Of a stretch of 64,000 bases of DNA, positions 47,323 through 56,538 are shown piece by piece; the first letter of the stretch is position 1, and each line of letters begins with the position of its first letter. Position numbers and translations under genes: made by a program. The notes under the pieces were generated by a model, which searched no databases, was not told the origin of the DNA, and saw nothing but the letters and a program-made list of their open reading frames with translations. Origin of the DNA: Deltaproteobacteria bacterium (GTDB lineage: Bacteria; Myxococcota_A; Polyangia; DRWM01; JAAZOP01); assembly GCA_016218765.1 (NCBI GenBank), contig JACRCZ010000132.1, forward strand, positions 1 through 64,000. Reading direction: 5' to 3'.

Positions 47323-49815
47323 ATGGTAAAAGAACGGGATGGGAGACTCGACATGGCGACCTTGAATCCGATCTCGCCCGAGGACTTCAAGTTCGGGGAA
47401 CGGCTGCCGATTCTGCCGATCCGCAACGCGCTCCTGTTTCCGACGGCGGTTGCGCCGTTCGAGGTCGGCCGGCCGAAATCGCTCAAGCTGGTGCAGGACC
47501 TCGAGAAATCGCCCGATCCCTACGTCGCCATCTTCGCGCAGCGCGACCCGAAGACTGATGACCCGACCGCCTCCGAGCTGTACCCGTTCGGCACCGCCGC
47601 GCGTGTGCTCAAGGTGATCAAGCACTCTTCGGGCTCCCTGAGCGTCATCCTCCAGGGCGGCGTCCGGATTCGCCTGGACGAGGTCGTCTCCCGGGAGCCG
47701 TACCTCATGGCGCGGGTGTCCCGCCTGCACGACGTGGTCGTGTTCGACGTGGAGACCGAGGCGCTGACGATGTCGCTCAAGGAGTCGGCCAAGGAGGTGG
47801 TCGAGCTGACGCCGGAGATGCCGCGCGAGGCGCTGGCGCTGATCGACTCCATCGAGCATCCCGGACAGCTTGCCGACCTGGTCGCGACGAACCTGGACAT
47901 GCCGATCGATCAGAAGTCCGATCTGATCCAGACCGTCGACGTCAAGGAGCGCATTCGCAAGGTCTTACGTGTGCTTATGCGACAGGCGGAGATCCTCCGC
48001 ATGAGGGAGAAGATCCGCTCGCAGGTCTCGGAAGAGATGAGCAAGACGCAGCGCGAGTACATGCTGCGCCAGCAGCTCAAGGCCATCAAGGAGGAGTTGG
48101 GCGAGGATGCGGACGAGTCCGGCGACCTCGACGGCATGGACGAGAAGATCTCCAAGATGGACCTGCCGGACGAGGCGCGCGAGACGGCGAACAAGCAGCT
48201 CAAGCGCCTCAAGTCGATGCAGATGGGCTCGGCCGAGTACACGGTCGCCCGCACGTACCTGGACTGGATTCTGGACCTGCCCTGGCGCAAGGAGACGGCC
48301 GACCAGATGGACATTCCGGGTGTGCGCAAGGTCCTGGACGAGGACCACCACGGCCTGGAGAAGGTGAAGAAGCGCATCGTCGAGTATCTGGCCGTCCGGA
48401 AGCTCAAGCCCGAGAAGAAGGGCCCCATCCTCTGCCTGGTCGGGCCGCCCGGCGTCGGCAAGACGTCTCTCGGCCGCTCCATCGCCCGCGCGTTGGGGCG
48501 CAAGTTCGTGCGGATCTCGCTGGGCGGGGTGCACGACGAGGCGGCCATCCGCGGGCATCGGCGGACCTACGTCGGCGCCCTCCCCGGCCAGATCGTGCAG
48601 CAGCTCAAGAAGGCCGGGACGCGCAATCCGGTGTTCATGATGGACGAGGTCGACAAGATCGGCCATGACTTCCGCGGCGACCCGGCGGCCGCGCTGCTCG
48701 AGGTGCTGGACCCCGAGCAGAACGACAGTTTCTCCGACCACTACCTGGAGATCCCGTTCGATCTCTCGAAGGTGATGTTCATCACGACGGCGAACCTGCC
48801 CGATCCGATCCCCCCTCCCCTGCGCGACCGCATGGAGACGCTCGATCTGCCCGGCTACACCCGCCGCGAGAAGCTGGAGATCGCGAAGCGCCACCTCCTG
48901 CCGCGGCAGCTCGGCGAGCACGGGCTGGACGAGAAGAAGCTGGTGGTGCCGCCGGAGACGATCGAGTGCATCATCGACACCTACACGCGGGAGGCCGGCG
49001 TCCGGAACCTCGAACGCTCGATCGCCGGCTGCTGCCGCGGGATCGCGGTCAAGATCGCCGAGGGGACGCTCAAGCCCGAGCAGCTTCCCGCGACGGTCGG
49101 CCCCGGCGACCTGCTCGAGTACCTCGGGCCGGCCAAGTTCATCTCCGAGGTGGCCGAGCGGACGGAGATTGCCGGGGTGGCGACGGGTCTGGTGTGGACC
49201 AGCACGGGCGGGGACATCATCTTCATCGAGGCGACGCGCATGCCGGGCAAGGGCAAGCTCTCGCTCACCGGGCAGCTCGGCGACGTGATGAAGGAGTCCG
49301 CGCAGGCGGCGCTCTCGTACGTGCGGGCCAACGCCGACCGTTACGGGCTGGAGGCGGCGATCTTCGAGAACAGCGACCTGCACATCCACGTGCCTGCGGG
49401 TGCGATTCCCAAGGACGGGCCGAGTGCCGGGCTGCCGCTCTTCGTCGCGTTGACCTCGATGCTCACCGGGGTCCGCATCCAGCACGACGTGGCGATGACC
49501 GGGGAGATCACGCTCCGCGGGCGTCTCCTGCCCATCGGCGGGGTGAAGGAGAAGATCCTGGCCGCGCACCGTGCCGGCATCAAGCGCGTGCTCCTGCCCG
49601 AGCGCAACGGTCCCGACCTCATCGAGGTGCCGAAGGAGGTCCGCGACGAGCTGGACCTGATCCAGCTCAAGTCGATGGAGGACGCGCTGCCGCTGGTGCT
49701 GGAGCCGAACGACCGTTTCCCGGCGTCCGGCAAGCCCGTCGCTCCGCAGAAGGCGGTGGCCGTCACCAAGAAGGTCCCGGGCCGCAAGTCCCTCCCGCCC
49801 GCGCCCCCGGACTGA
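47323..49815 (+). CDS. lon: ATP-dependent protease Lon
   Basis: 830 aa. N-terminal substrate domain (RLPILPIRNALLFPTAVAPF), coiled segment (KTQREYMLRQQLKAIKEELG), AAA+ module with Walker A GPPGVGKTS and MDEVDK, and the C-terminal protease domain with catalytic Ser701 in PKDGPSAG and Lys742 in IGGVKEKI. It degrades misfolded and regulatory proteins in the cytosol. ATG 47323 has GTGAGG 8 nt upstream; ATG 47353 is an alternative with its own GGGAG. The AT-rich palindrome upstream suggests regulation. Confidence 0.96.
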   Translation: MVKERDGRLDMATLNPISPEDFKFGERLPILPIRNALLFPTAVAPFEVGRPKSLKLVQDLEKSPDPYVAIFAQRDPKTDDPTASELYPFGTAARVLKVIKHSSGSLSVILQGGVRIRLDEVVSREPYLMARVSRLHDVVVFDVETEALTMSLKESAKEVVELTPEMPREALALIDSIEHPGQLADLVATNLDMPIDQKSDLIQTVDVKERIRKVLRVLMRQAEILRMREKIRSQVSEEMSKTQREYMLRQQLKAIKEELGEDADESGDLDGMDEKISKMDLPDEARETANKQLKRLKSMQMGSAEYTVARTYLDWILDLPWRKETADQMDIPGVRKVLDEDHHGLEKVKKRIVEYLAVRKLKPEKKGPILCLVGPPGVGKTSLGRSIARALGRKFVRISLGGVHDEAAIRGHRRTYVGALPGQIVQQLKKAGTRNPVFMMDEVDKIGHDFRGDPAAALLEVLDPEQNDSFSDHYLEIPFDLSKVMFITTANLPDPIPPPLRDRMETLDLPGYTRREKLEIAKRHLLPRQLGEHGLDEKKLVVPPETIECIIDTYTREAGVRNLERSIAGCCRGIAVKIAEGTLKPEQLPATVGPGDLLEYLGPAKFISEVAERTEIAGVATGLVWTSTGGDIIFIEATRMPGKGKLSLTGQLGDVMKESAQAALSYVRANADRYGLEAAIFENSDLHIHVPAGAIPKDGPSAGLPLFVALTSMLTGVRIQHDVAMTGEITLRGRLLPIGGVKEKILAAHRAGIKRVLLPERNGPDLIEVPKEVRDELDLIQLKSMEDALPLVLEPNDRFPASGKPVAPQKAVAVTKKVPGRKSLPPAPPD

Positions 49816-49824
49816 CGTTTCGCG

Positions 49825-50343
49825 TTACGGCGTGCTGGGCGGGTTGCCGGGGGCGAGCATCGCGGGGCCGCCGATTTCGAACGCGCCGGCCCCGCCGCCC
49901 ATGATCTCGTCCTGGGTGAGCACGCGGCCGCCGCGGCAGGTGCAGGCGCAGTCCAGCTCGTCGGGGCCCAGGCAGGTGTAGTTGCCGTCGCCGAGCGGCT
50001 TGCAGCGGCAGTCCGTGGAGGCGCAGGCGCAGCCCATCTCCTCCAGGTCGGGCGACGCCGTGATCAGCGTGACCGGCTCGGCCCCCTCCCCGGCCGGGAG
50101 CGTCTCGACCACCTGCACCGGGAAGACCGCTTCGTCCGCCGCCCAGGGCGGCGGGTTCTCGGGGGCGATGCCTCGCGGGTCGTGTGCGGGATCGCCGGCG
50201 GACGGCGGCGCCTGGACCAGTCCCCGGCCCACCCGGGACTCGTCGTTCCCCGTATCGCTGCACCCGGTCCACCCGGCGAAGAGGAGGACGCCGATCGCGG
50301 CGGGAAGAACGCTGTTCCTGCTCCATCGTTGCGTCGTCTTCAC
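49825..50343 (-). CDS. Small Cys-rich lipoprotein
   Basis: 172 aa from GTG 50343 with GGGAG 7 nt upstream. Lipobox GWTGC. A Pro-rich spacer is followed by a cysteine cluster CACASTDCRCKPL...CLGPDELDCACTC (about 103-138) that may form disulfides. The C-terminus is Gly/Pro rich. No known family. Last gene of the large minus-strand cluster that starts beyond the window; it converges on lon with a 9-nt gap. Confidence 0.65.
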   Translation of the reverse strand: MKTTQRWSRNSVLPAAIGVLLFAGWTGCSDTGNDESRVGRGLVQAPPSAGDPAHDPRGIAPENPPPWAADEAVFPVQVVETLPAGEGAEPVTLITASPDLEEMGCACASTDCRCKPLGDGNYTCLGPDELDCACTCRGGRVLTQDEIMGGGAGAFEIGGPAMLAPGNPPSTP

Positions 50344-50369
50344 GTTTCCACTCCCTTCCAGGTCCGCCG

Positions 50370-51899
50370 CTACGGACAGGACACGTTGAAATCGTACGGT
50401 CCGCCCCCGGCGCTCGTGTCGACCACGATGTAGTACGTTCCCGCCGCCACCGTCGCCGTCGCCGACGTCGTGCTCCGCGCCAGGCACGAGCTCATGAGGC
50501 ACGCGTCGCTGAGGAGGTACACGGTGGCGCCGGGCTCCGTGTCCGCCGCGTTGAACGTCACGGTGAGGGTCCCCGGCGAGGCCAGCGTCACCTGGTGGAT
50601 CGCGTCGGCGCCGCCCGCGGTGTGCGTGCCGTCGGGGCAGACGAGGTTGCGGTACTCGTTCGGCCGCCCCATGGTGTTGCCGCCGGTCGTCCCGCCGCAC
50701 TCGACTTCGCGGAAGATGGGCGTCTCGTAGCTGCACGAGTCGGCGTCCTCGTCGCAGATGTCGGTGGTGCAGATGTTCCCGTCGTTGCAGGGGCTGGTCC
50801 CCAGGTCGCCGCGGCAGCGCAGGATCAAGTCGAGGCCGCGGCGGCAGGTCTCGCCCGTGATGCAGTAGAACGGATCGACGCACGAGGACCCCTCGGGCCG
50901 CTCCGTGTGGATGCACCCCTCGGGCACCTCGCACGTGTCGACCGTGCACGGCTCATCGTCGTTGCAGTCCAGCGCGGTCGAGCTGTAGCACGAGCCGGAG
51001 AGGCAGGTGCCGAAGCCGGTGCAGATGTCGCCCGTGCCGCACGGCACGCCGTCGGTTCCCGCGCGCGCGCCGCAGAGGTGCGAGGAGGAGTCGCAGAAGT
51101 TCTCGGTGCACGGGTTGGTGTCGTCGCACGGATCGCCGAGGTGGCAGGTGAACGTGCAGCCGGGCTCGCAGCCGTCGCCCGCGACGGTGTTCCCGTCGTC
51201 GCACTCCTCGGTCCCCTCGACCAGGCCGTTGGGGCAGGACGAGGGGCAGTCGCCGCAGTCGGGCCAGCACGAGGTGCACGACTCGGTGACCGGGTTGCAC
51301 GTGCCGTCGCCGCAATCGACGGGCGGGGCGCAGTCGGCCGCACAGCCCTCGAAGGTCTCTCCCGCCTCGCACTCGCCGTTGCCGCACACCGGCGGGCACG
51401 TCGGGCAGTCTTCCGCGCAGTCCCAGCACGACTCGTAGTCGGGCTGGCAGCTCCCGTCGCCGCACCGCGGCGGGCAGGCGCCGCAGTCCAGCGTGCAGGT
51501 CTCGCAGCTCTCGCCCTCCTCGCACAGGCCGTTGGGACACACCGCCACCGGGACGTCCGCCCCGTCGTCTCCGCCGCCGTCGTCGGCGTCGCCGTCCGCG
51601 CCCGAGCCGTCGTCGTCCCCGTCGGCGTCGCCGTCCGGCCCGATCCCGTCCTCGGTCGTCCCGTCCGTGTCCGGCTCGACGTCGGCATCGGCGTCCGCGG
51701 CGCCGTCGTCGGCATCCGCGCCGCCGTCGGCATCCGTCCCGCAGCCGGGGATGGCCGAGCAGCTTCCCCGCACGCACTGCTGGCACGCACCGCACTGGCT
51801 GCTGCGCGTGCACTCCTCGCTGCACGCCGCGCCCACCGCCAGCAGCCAGAGCAGGCCGAGCACGATTGCCGCCCGGGTCCTGGGTCTCGCCGTCATCAT
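50370..51899 (-). CDS. Cys-rich repeat lipoprotein with Ala-Asp linker and PPC-like C-terminus
   Basis: 509 aa. A lipoprotein-type signal ends VGAAC. The N-terminal module SSQCGACQQCVRGSC...IPGCGTDAD leads to an Asp/Ala/Gly linker (about 55-115). Then come Cys-rich repeats CPNGLCEEGESC and CGNGECEAGETF, and the myxobacterial-type CDDGNTVAGDGCEPGC (DUF4215-like). The C-terminal 110 residues (GTLTVTFNAAD, AGTYYIVVDTSAGGG) resemble a pre-peptidase C-terminal (PPC) beta-sandwich. It is probably a disulfide-rich surface protein. The start has GAGGAG just upstream. Confidence 0.75.
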   Translation of the reverse strand: MMTARPRTRAAIVLGLLWLLAVGAACSEECTRSSQCGACQQCVRGSCSAIPGCGTDADGGADADDGAADADADVEPDTDGTTEDGIGPDGDADGDDDGSGADGDADDGGGDDGADVPVAVCPNGLCEEGESCETCTLDCGACPPRCGDGSCQPDYESCWDCAEDCPTCPPVCGNGECEAGETFEGCAADCAPPVDCGDGTCNPVTESCTSCWPDCGDCPSSCPNGLVEGTEECDDGNTVAGDGCEPGCTFTCHLGDPCDDTNPCTENFCDSSSHLCGARAGTDGVPCGTGDICTGFGTCLSGSCYSSTALDCNDDEPCTVDTCEVPEGCIHTERPEGSSCVDPFYCITGETCRRGLDLILRCRGDLGTSPCNDGNICTTDICDEDADSCSYETPIFREVECGGTTGGNTMGRPNEYRNLVCPDGTHTAGGADAIHQVTLASPGTLTVTFNAADTEPGATVYLLSDACLMSSCLARSTTSATATVAAGTYYIVVDTSAGGGPYDFNVSCP

Positions 51900-51936
51900 C
51901 CTACTCCTCGACACCACCCCACGCTCCTGCGCGCCG

Positions 51937-54900
51937 TCAGTTGACGAACTCGATCGTGTACCAGCCGCCGCGCGGCGTGGCGGTGTAGGAATCCACCGCG
52001 AAGCGGTAGGTGCCGGCCGGCGCGTTCTGGAGGTAGAACTCCTCGTAGCCGCCGTTGCCGTACACGTCGCACCCGCGCCAGCCGCCGGCCGTCGTCCAGA
52101 ACCAGCCGGCGCCGCGGCACCAGGCCCAGACGCTGGTCGGCGTGTAGATCCAGATCACGCCGTCCCAGAGGAAGGACGCGGCGCCGACCCAGACGTCGCC
52201 GCGCACGCGTGGGTACAGCCGGACGCGCATGTTGCTCGTCGAGCCGGTCGTCCGGTAGTAGTAGACCTCGCGTCCCGGCCGCGCCGCGAGCGAGTTGTTG
52301 GGGTAGTCGTAGCTCTGCCCGTGGGCGGCCCACGGCCACGCCGGGATCTGGATCGCACCGTCCTCCCCGGCCGTGGCCGAGGTGGCGCCGCGCATGAGCG
52401 CGTTGCTGCCGTCCAGCGAGTCCATGATGGCGTCGCCGTCCTCGTCGCGCTCCACCCGCAGCGTGTAGTTGCCGCAGGCCCAGTTCGGGTAGTTGGTCAC
52501 GCCGATGCCGGCCCACCAGCCGGGCCGTACCCGGCCGGTCGCGATCATGCTGCCGTTGCCGACCGAGCCGTTCCGGTAGTGGAACGTGTCGTTGTCGCAC
52601 GAGAAGAGGTACCACGGGTCGCTGCACTGGTTGACCGCGAAGAACAACGTGTTGTTGAAGCCGCCCGGCGTCACCGTCCCGTCGACCCACGCCACGTAGC
52701 CGCGGTTCAAGGTGTTGAACGGCGCCGTGGCGTGGTTCACGTGGTAGAAGTTGAAGCGGTAGGCGGAGGTGTACGTGCTCTGCACGCAGTACGGCATGTT
52801 CGTCCACCAGTAGGTCGCCGAGGTGCAGGTGTTGCCCAGCCACGTGCCGCCGAGCTGCATCTCCGGCAGCGGCGGGTCGCTGCAGTCGCCCGTGTTCGCC
52901 GCCCGGCGATCGACGCGGATCTGGTAGGTGTTGCCCGCGCCGACGCTGTCGGCGACCACGTAGTTGCGCCCGATCGGGAAGAACAGGTCGCGCTGGCACG
53001 CGTCGTCCCCGTCGAAGGCCAGCGAGCCGGCGCGCCACGTCCAGCACGACGCCGGGCCCGCGTCGGAGCACGAGTAGTAGTAGCCGCCCACGCCGCAGCC
53101 CGCCGCGTTCTGGTAATAGTACTGCACCGGGTTGAACGCCGCCGGCCCCGCCACCTCGACGCGATAGCGGTAGCTCGCGTACTCCGTCGGGACGTCGAAG
53201 TAGTGCACCAGGTCCGGATCGATCTGGTCGCCGTTGGCGTTGCCGCCCCCGCACGTCGAGGTGTAGTTGTCGCGCCCGCAGTACGTGTCGCCCGAGCCGG
53301 TCCAGACCATGGTCGCGCCGCTGCCGCTCGGCGTCAAGGCGCTGCCGTTGCAGACGTCGTTCGACGCCCACGCCGTGATGGGATGCGTGCAGGCACCCGC
53401 GCCGTCGCACTGGTCGGCGGTGCAGGCGTGCGTGTCCGCCGCGCAGGCGGTGCCCAGCGGCCGGTTCGTCCATGCCACGCGGCTCGTCGCCCCCTGGCAC
53501 CACTGGCACTGGTTCGACGGGTTGACCGTCCCTTCGGCGTAGCACACGCCGCCGATGAGGCACCCGACGTTGATCTGGGTCGTGCAGCCGATGGCGCCCG
53601 CCCCGCACGTCCCGTTGCACGGCTCGATGGTGCACGCGAAGGCGTCCGCCGCGCAGTAGCCCGTCGTTCCCGCGGCGCGGCACACGTCTCCCGGACACGC
53701 CGTGCCCGTGCCGGGGCAGGTCTCCGGCGCGTCGCACGAGCCGATCGAGGCACGGCAGACCGTGGTGTTCGGCGCGAAGCCGTCCGCGGGACACGCGGGC
53801 GACGCTCCGGGACAGGTCTCGGCCACGTCGCAGGCGCCGGCCGAGGCGCGGCAGGGGAAGCCGGCGCCCCGGAAGGCGTCGACCGGGCAGGCGGCCGCGC
53901 CGCCGGGACAGTTTTCCGGGATGTCGCAGGCGCCCGCGCCGGCGCGACAGACCGTCGTCGCCGGCTGGAACGCGTTCGCCGGACAGGCCGCCGAGCCGCC
54001 GGTGCAGTTCTCCGCGATGTCGCAGGGCCCGGCCGAGGCGCGGCACGTGAAGGTGCCGGGCTGCAGGACGTCGGCCGGACAGACGGCCGAGCCGCCGGGA
54101 CAGTTCTCCGCGGGATCGCACGCGCCCGCCGAGGCGCGGCACGTGAACGTGTTCGGCTGGAACGCGTCGCCCGGACACTCGGCCGACGAGCCGGAGCAGT
54201 ACTCGGCCAGGTCGCAACCGCCCGCCGCGGCCGAGCGGCAGATGTAGGTGTTCGGCCGGAACGTCGTCCCGGGGCACGTCGTGGTCGTCCCGTTGCAGAC
54301 CCCGTTCGTCTCACACGCGCCGGCCGCGCCCGCGCAGATCGTCCCCGCCGCCGCCGGCGTGCACGCGTCGGTGACCTCGTTGCACCCCGCGGTGCATCCG
54401 CCGACCGGGCAGCGCGCCCCCGCGCCGTTGCATGCCCCGGCGTTGCACGTATCCGTCAGCGTGCAGTACTGCCCGTCGTTGCACGCGGTCCCGCCCGGCT
54501 TGTTCGTCCACGCCGTCGCGCTCGTCGCCGGGTCGCACCACTGGCACTGGTTGGCCGGGTTCGTCGCGCCCGACGCGTAGCACGCGCCGCCGATGAAGCA
54601 CCCCACCGCCACCTGGCACAGGTCCAGCGCCTCGTTGCACGACTGGCAGGCGGCCGAGCACGGGTTGCTGCCCGGGATGCAGGCTCCCGCCCCGTTGCAT
54701 GCCTCGACCCCGTCGCACCACAGCCCGTCGCTGCACGACGTGCCCGCCGCGGCGAAGGTGCAGGCGTCCGTGGCCTCGTTGCAGCCCGTCACGCAGCCCG
54801 TCACCGGGCAGCGCGCGCCGGCGCCGTTGCACGACCCGGCGTTGCAGGTGTCCGTCAGCGTGCAGTACTGGCCGTCGTTGCACCCGGTCCCGTTCGGCTT

Positions 54901-55668
54901 CGGCGACCAGGCCGTCTGGCTCACCGCCGGCTGGCACGACTGGCACTGGTTGGCGGGGTTCGTCGCCCCGGCCCCGTAGCAGGCGCCGGCGATGCGGCAC
55001 CAGCCCGCCAGGATGTCGCATGTCGCCGCCGCCTCGTTGCACGTCTCGCACACCAGCGAGCACGGGCTGAGGCCCGGGGAGCAGGCGCCCACGCCGTCGC
55101 AGGCGTCGACGCCGTTGCACCAGACGCCGTCGTCGCACGAGGTGCCCAGGGGCTCGTTCGTGTTGGTGCAGACGCCGGTGCCGCGGTTGCACCGGTCGGA
55201 CGTGCAGGGAAGGGTGTCGTCGCAGTCGGCGTCATTCAGGCACCCGCCGCAGCCGGGCAGCGGCGAGCGCGGGAAGGAGCACGTGCCGTCGACGTTGCAC
55301 ACGTTCATCGTGCAGTCGTCGCCGTCGTCGCAGAGGTTGACGTAGACGCAGCCGTCGACGCTCTCGTCGCACGCGTCCGTCGTGCACGACTTCCCGTCGT
55401 CGCAGTTCACGGGTGCCGGCGACGGCTCGCAGTCGCCCCAGCAATTGCACGTCTCGGCCCCGTTGCAGAAGTACTCGTCCTGGCACGGAGCCGGGTCGTC
55501 GCAGCACGACTCCTCCGCGAACGTCGCCATCGCGATCTCCGGCGGCACTTCCGGCGCCGCCGCGGGGTCGTCGCCGGAGTTGCAGCCCACCCAGGGCAAG
55601 GCCAGGAGCGGCAGCCACAGGAGGAATCCGACCGGGCGTCCCACCGTTCCACTCGCACCGAACGTCAT
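51937..55668 (-). CDS. Giant Cys-rich lipoprotein with tandem disintegrin-like repeats
   Basis: 1243 aa from ATG 55668 (GGAGGAG 4 nt upstream). Lipobox PWVGC, Cys29. Residues about 45-450 hold Cys-rich EGF-like and long duplicated blocks (NPANQCQWCDPATS..., GQYCTLTDTCNAG). About 456-658 contain six tandem 33-residue units with CDLAEYC, CDPAENC, CDIAENC, CDIPENC, CDVAETC and CDAPETC, closely matching the cysteine spacing of ADAM/snake-venom disintegrin domains. The C-terminal 500 residues are aromatic-rich beta sandwiches, PPC-like (YRYRVEVAGPAAFNP, RRNYVV...QIRV type). Adhesin-like by inference. Placed between PilY1 and the Cys-rich lipoprotein genes. Confidence 0.8.
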   Translation of the reverse strand: MTFGASGTVGRPVGFLLWLPLLALPWVGCNSGDDPAAAPEVPPEIAMATFAEESCCDDPAPCQDEYFCNGAETCNCWGDCEPSPAPVNCDDGKSCTTDACDESVDGCVYVNLCDDGDDCTMNVCNVDGTCSFPRSPLPGCGGCLNDADCDDTLPCTSDRCNRGTGVCTNTNEPLGTSCDDGVWCNGVDACDGVGACSPGLSPCSLVCETCNEAAATCDILAGWCRIAGACYGAGATNPANQCQSCQPAVSQTAWSPKPNGTGCNDGQYCTLTDTCNAGSCNGAGARCPVTGCVTGCNEATDACTFAAAGTSCSDGLWCDGVEACNGAGACIPGSNPCSAACQSCNEALDLCQVAVGCFIGGACYASGATNPANQCQWCDPATSATAWTNKPGGTACNDGQYCTLTDTCNAGACNGAGARCPVGGCTAGCNEVTDACTPAAAGTICAGAAGACETNGVCNGTTTTCPGTTFRPNTYICRSAAAGGCDLAEYCSGSSAECPGDAFQPNTFTCRASAGACDPAENCPGGSAVCPADVLQPGTFTCRASAGPCDIAENCTGGSAACPANAFQPATTVCRAGAGACDIPENCPGGAAACPVDAFRGAGFPCRASAGACDVAETCPGASPACPADGFAPNTTVCRASIGSCDAPETCPGTGTACPGDVCRAAGTTGYCAADAFACTIEPCNGTCGAGAIGCTTQINVGCLIGGVCYAEGTVNPSNQCQWCQGATSRVAWTNRPLGTACAADTHACTADQCDGAGACTHPITAWASNDVCNGSALTPSGSGATMVWTGSGDTYCGRDNYTSTCGGGNANGDQIDPDLVHYFDVPTEYASYRYRVEVAGPAAFNPVQYYYQNAAGCGVGGYYYSCSDAGPASCWTWRAGSLAFDGDDACQRDLFFPIGRNYVVADSVGAGNTYQIRVDRRAANTGDCSDPPLPEMQLGGTWLGNTCTSATYWWTNMPYCVQSTYTSAYRFNFYHVNHATAPFNTLNRGYVAWVDGTVTPGGFNNTLFFAVNQCSDPWYLFSCDNDTFHYRNGSVGNGSMIATGRVRPGWWAGIGVTNYPNWACGNYTLRVERDEDGDAIMDSLDGSNALMRGATSATAGEDGAIQIPAWPWAAHGQSYDYPNNSLAARPGREVYYYRTTGSTSNMRVRLYPRVRGDVWVGAASFLWDGVIWIYTPTSVWAWCRGAGWFWTTAGGWRGCDVYGNGGYEEFYLQNAPAGTYRFAVDSYTATPRGGWYTIEFVN

Positions 55669-55795
55669 CGGTCTCCTCCTTCCCGCCGCGGTCCCGCCGC
55701 CGCCGACCGGACGCCCCCCGGCGTCTCCCGCCACCCGCTGCCGTGCCCGTTCCGTCACCCGCCGCACGTCCATGTCGTCCCTCCGCCGCGGCCGC

Positions 55796-56503
55796 CTAGT
55801 CGATGAGCTCCGGAGGGAGCTCCTCCATCGACCGGTACTTCGTCAGGTCCTGAGCGGCCGGCCCCTCCGACCGCTCGTCCGCCAGGTTCTGGCGGACCAG
55901 CTCCATGAGCGACTCGTTCTCGATCGTGATCCGGACGTCCGCGCCGACCGTCGTGATCGACACGTTCACCTCGGCCGCCGGCGAGCCCGGCGGCTTGGGG
56001 TGCTGGCGGGAGAACAGGGTCAGCCCGCCTTCCCGGTCCAGGCAATAGCGCCCGACGCAGCGGTCTCCCGTGCAGCCGGGCCGGGGGCCCACGGCCCACG
56101 AGCGGCACCGCGGCTGCGTTCCCGGTCCGGCCGCGGCCGCCGGCGTGCCGGGGTCCAGGTACCGCGTATAGAAGTCGACCACGTCGTCGAGCTTCGCGCG
56201 GCCGCGGACGTGCACCCACGCCGCGTCCGGCTGCTCGGTCGTCGCGGGATCCCGCGCGAATCCCTCCGGGACCGCCGTCGAGAGTATCGGGTCGCGCGCC
56301 GGCTGCAGCGGCCGGGGACCGGCCGGAGGGGCGGCCACCAGCGGCGGCGGCGGCGGCGCGGCGACGACGGGCATGGGCCGGCTCGCCGGCGCCTCGTCGT
56401 CCCGCCCGCACCCGGGACCGATCGCGAGCAGCACGGCGCAGGAAGCCAGCAACGCTCGGCGCCACCGGTCCGCTGCCGCCCGCTCGTGCTCGTCCGTCCG
56501 CAT
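55796..56503 (-). CDS. Lipoprotein of unknown function in the pilus cluster
   Basis: 235 aa. Lipobox AIGPGC near residue 32, then a Pro/Ala spacer. The folded part (about 75-235) has AWVHVRGRAKLDDVVDFYTRYL and VNVSITTVGADVRITIENES, typical of small alpha/beta envelope domains, with four Cys in between. It lies 35 nt downstream of the PilY1-like gene; a role in assembling or anchoring the pilus-tip proteins is possible but unproven. Confidence 0.65.
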   Translation of the reverse strand: MRTDEHERAAADRWRRALLASCAVLLAIGPGCGRDDEAPASRPMPVVAAPPPPPLVAAPPAGPRPLQPARDPILSTAVPEGFARDPATTEQPDAAWVHVRGRAKLDDVVDFYTRYLDPGTPAAAAGPGTQPRCRSWAVGPRPGCTGDRCVGRYCLDREGGLTLFSRQHPKPPGSPAAEVNVSITTVGADVRITIENESLMELVRQNLADERSEGPAAQDLTKYRSMEELPPELID

Positions 56504-56538
56504 CGCTCCGCCGCCCTCCCCGGCTCTCCCCCTCTCTC

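Noticed and set aside
51493-55806. 1437-codon plus-strand frame opposite the giant Cys-rich lipoprotein
   Set aside because: Its Arg/Val/Ala-rich sequence mirrors the repeats of the real gene; no start context or domain.
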